A stretch of DNA of 8,471 nt from Candidatus Krumholzibacteriia bacterium (lineage in GTDB: Bacteria > Krumholzibacteriota > Krumholzibacteriia > LZORAL124-64-63): the NCBI GenBank assembly GCA_030632925.1, contig DAOVTU010000099.1:1-8471 (forward strand), given 5' to 3'. The notes under the pieces were generated by a model that ran no database searches, had not been told where the DNA came from, and worked only from the letters and a program-made list of their open reading frames with translations. A program made the position numbers and the translations under genes. This document shows positions 7,372-8,471 of this stretch, in pieces; the stretch's first letter is position 1; each line of letters begins with the position of its first letter.

Positions 7372-7402
7372 GCCGCGCGTTCACCTACGCGCGGCGTTTT
7401 TT
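7372..7402 (+). terminator. Terminator-like hairpin overlapping the 3' end of the kinase gene, T-run on the plus strand
   Basis: The arms GCCGCGCG (7372-7379) and CGCGCGGC (7388-7395) are perfect, with an extra T-A pair inside leaving a 6-base loop. On the plus strand a G and then six T's follow (7397-7402), the classic intrinsic-terminator shape. On the minus strand, the direction of both flanking genes, the kinase TAG stop codon falls in the loop region and the hairpin is followed by ATTTCCCC, so it is a poorer terminator there. The T-run is the complement of two Lys codons in the kinase tail, so coincidence is possible. It may still mark the 3' end of the exopolysaccharide transcript. Confidence 0.5.
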
Positions 7403-8095
7403 GCGGGACTTCTCGTACCCGTAGTATTTCTGATCGTAGTAGTAAGGCAGAACTTCGCCCAGGTTGTTGGCCACAACGCCGAGGATGTTGGCGCCGGAGC
7501 TTCTCAGGATTTCCACGCCTCGTTTGGACATGTCTTTGGGGGTCTGGCCGGCCATCACCATGTAGATGGCGCCGTCGACGGCATCGAGATAGTGCAACGG
7601 GTCGCTGACCGGCACCACTGGCGGTGAATCCAGCAAAACGATGTCGTAGGTCTTGTGCAGATCGGCCACCACGTCGCGCACATTGTGGCCGCCAAACAGA
7701 CGACTGGGATGGCCTTCGGGGTCGCCGGCACTCAGGAAATCCAGGTTCTTGATCTTGGTGGGGCGGGCCGCTTCGGAGACTTTCGCTTCGCCGGAAAGCA
7801 GGTTGGCAAAGCCGGGCGACAATGGGTGCTGGAAAACGGTGTGCTGCACCGGGCGCCGGACATCGGCATCCACCAGCAGGATGCGACTGGGCAGGTGGTA
7901 TGCCAGAACCAGCGCAAAATGTAACGAGAACAGGCTTTTGCCTTCTCCACGTTCGGCACTGGTGACCATCAGGGCCCGTTTGCGATCGAAATCGACCTTG
8001 CGGCCAATGCGGATCATGATGCGGCGCAGCTCGATCGCCATGGGCGATTCGATATCAAACAGGGTGCCGCCGCCAACTCGGGTTTCGGAACTCAT
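7385..8095 (-). CDS. BY-type tyrosine autokinase of an exopolysaccharide locus (CpsD/CapB/Wzc kinase domain)
   Basis: This 236-residue cytoplasmic P-loop kinase is of the bacterial tyrosine kinase family, which phosphorylates tyrosines in its own tail and so controls polysaccharide chain length and export. All nucleotide-binding motifs are present: Walker A TSAERGEGKS (45-54), Walker A' ILLVDADVRRP (72-82) and Walker B DIVLLDSPP (151-159). The tail holds six tyrosines within ten residues (218, 219, 220, 224, 225, 227), followed by a basic end, KSRKKRRA. The EXXRXXR oligomerisation motif near the N-terminus is imperfect (IELRRIMIRI, 21-30). It has no membrane helix, so it is the stand-alone form that needs a membrane partner, as in CapA/CapB. 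That partner is the Wzz-type protein just upstream (22-bp gap, same strand). The ATG at 8095 has AGAAGGA about 4-5 bases upstream. The MinD/ParA family shares the fold, but the tyrosine tail and neighbour decide the call. Confidence 0.93.
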   Translation of the reverse strand: MSSETRVGGGTLFDIESPMAIELRRIMIRIGRKVDFDRKRALMVTSAERGEGKSLFSLHFALVLAYHLPSRILLVDADVRRPVQHTVFQHPLSPGFANLLSGEAKVSEAARPTKIKNLDFLSAGDPEGHPSRLFGGHNVRDVVADLHKTYDIVLLDSPPVVPVSDPLHYLDAVDGAIYMVMAGQTPKDMSKRGVEILRSSGANILGVVANNLGEVLPYYYDQKYYGYEKSRKKRRA

Positions 8096-8117
8096 ATCGT
8101 CCTTCTCAATTCCAGCC

Positions 8118-8471
8118 TCAACCGAGGCGCGGATAAATCACCAGGAAGCCCACGGCCCCCACGGCGACAATGCCTAAAATGATAGTGACCCAGCGCAGAA
8201 TCCTGACTTTTTTCTTCCGCTCAAAATGGTCGTCCTGGATGACGGGCAGCGTTCCGATCACCGTCAACCCCAGGGTGCGCTCGATGTCCTGGACCGAATT
8301 GAAACTGCGGTCCAGGAAAATCGCCAGAATGACCAGGCCCAAGCCGATACCCAACGAGAGCACAACCCCCATCAGGGTCAGCTTCATCTTGTCCGGTTCG
8401 ACCGGGCGATAAACCAGATGCGGGGTCTTGCGAATCCGGATCTGCATACCGATCTCGGACATGCTCGCCTC
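8118..8471 (-). CDS. Wzz/GNVR-type polysaccharide chain-length determinant (co-polymerase), C-terminal part only
   Basis: Only the last 117 residues are visible; the frame stays open to the right edge. An internal ATG at 8462 exists, but the text before the first helix is the usual pre-membrane region of these proteins, so the true start is outside the window. Visible are the proline-containing stretch VYRPVEPDKMKL, a membrane helix at about 31-53, then a cytoplasmic segment FLDRSFNSVQDIERTLGLTV with GTLPV, typical of co-polymerases next to BY kinases. A basic patch ERKKKVR leads into a second membrane helix at about 92-113, and the protein ends four residues later. Members normally set the length of O-antigen, capsule or exopolysaccharide and activate the kinase by contact. 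The kinase follows 22 bp downstream on the same strand. The final helix is additional to the classical two-helix Wzz plan; from memory it also occurs in chain-length proteins of exosortase-associated loci. Confidence 0.85.
   Translation of the reverse strand, partial: EASMSEIGMQIRIRKTPHLVYRPVEPDKMKLTLMGVVLSLGIGLGLVILAIFLDRSFNSVQDIERTLGLTVIGTLPVIQDDHFERKKKVRILRWVTIILGIVAVGAVGFLVIYPRLG

Noticed and set aside
7370..7627. An 85-codon plus-strand frame starting after a GGGG stretch at the kinase 3' end
   Set aside because: The purine stretch is only 3 bases from the ATG, the start lies inside the hairpin, and the rest is antisense to the well-supported kinase gene.
8118..8462. Reading the co-polymerase fragment as a complete 114-residue two-helix protein starting at the ATG at 8462
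   Set aside because: The frame remains open to the window edge, no ribosome binding site can be seen in the few bases before that ATG, and the residues following it match the pre-helix region of full-length Wzz/GNVR proteins.
1..8471. CRISPR array, tRNA/rRNA gene, insertion sequence or integration site
   Set aside because: I found no regularly spaced repeats, no cloverleaf or rRNA-like stretch, and no transposase or integrase motifs or terminal inverted repeats. Every coding region is accounted for by the listed genes.

Overview
The window comes from a Gram-negative bacterium: it carries an RND efflux pump with a periplasmic adaptor, which requires two membranes, and a Wzz-type exopolysaccharide co-polymerase. 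GC is around 60% in most hand-counted lines and Shine-Dalgarno sequences are clear. I cannot assign a phylum. The fused formiminotransferase-cyclodeaminase and the POT-like MFS protein hint at an environmental, poorly cultured lineage, but that is only an impression.

Layout, left to right. (1) 1-2668, minus strand: a two-gene RND efflux operon. The membrane-fusion adaptor is transcribed first (1457-2668), followed by the inner-membrane permease (1-1389), which runs off the left edge after 463 residues. A perfect 10-bp GC hairpin sits in the 67-bp gap between them. No TolC-type outer-membrane gene is visible. (2) 2669-2965: a 297-bp divergent intergenic region that must hold the promoters of both flanking units, though I see no convincing consensus. 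(3) 2966-4690, plus strand: a complete bifunctional glutamate formiminotransferase/formiminotetrahydrofolate cyclodeaminase, closed by a textbook intrinsic terminator (4718-4753). (4) 4779-7274, minus strand: an 831-residue POT/PTR2-like major facilitator with about 320 extra residues between the two central accessory helices. (5) 7275-7384: a short intergenic stretch with a GC hairpin, an A/T-rich patch and a purine-rich tract. (6) 7385-8471, minus strand: the end of an exopolysaccharide locus, with the C-terminal 117 residues of a Wzz/GNVR chain-length determinant and a separate BY-type tyrosine kinase.

The kinase and co-polymerase should work together: phosphorylation of the kinase tyrosine tail normally controls assembly of the polysaccharide synthesis/export machine. 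The adaptor and permease form one pump. The folate/histidine enzyme stands alone, with no hut genes beside it. The item most worth attention is the MFS protein. Its overall order of motifs is POT-like, but the ExxER proton-coupling motif is not intact and a large, cysteine-free, unrecognised domain is predicted to face the periplasm. No tRNA, rRNA, CRISPR array, insertion sequence or phage gene was seen.
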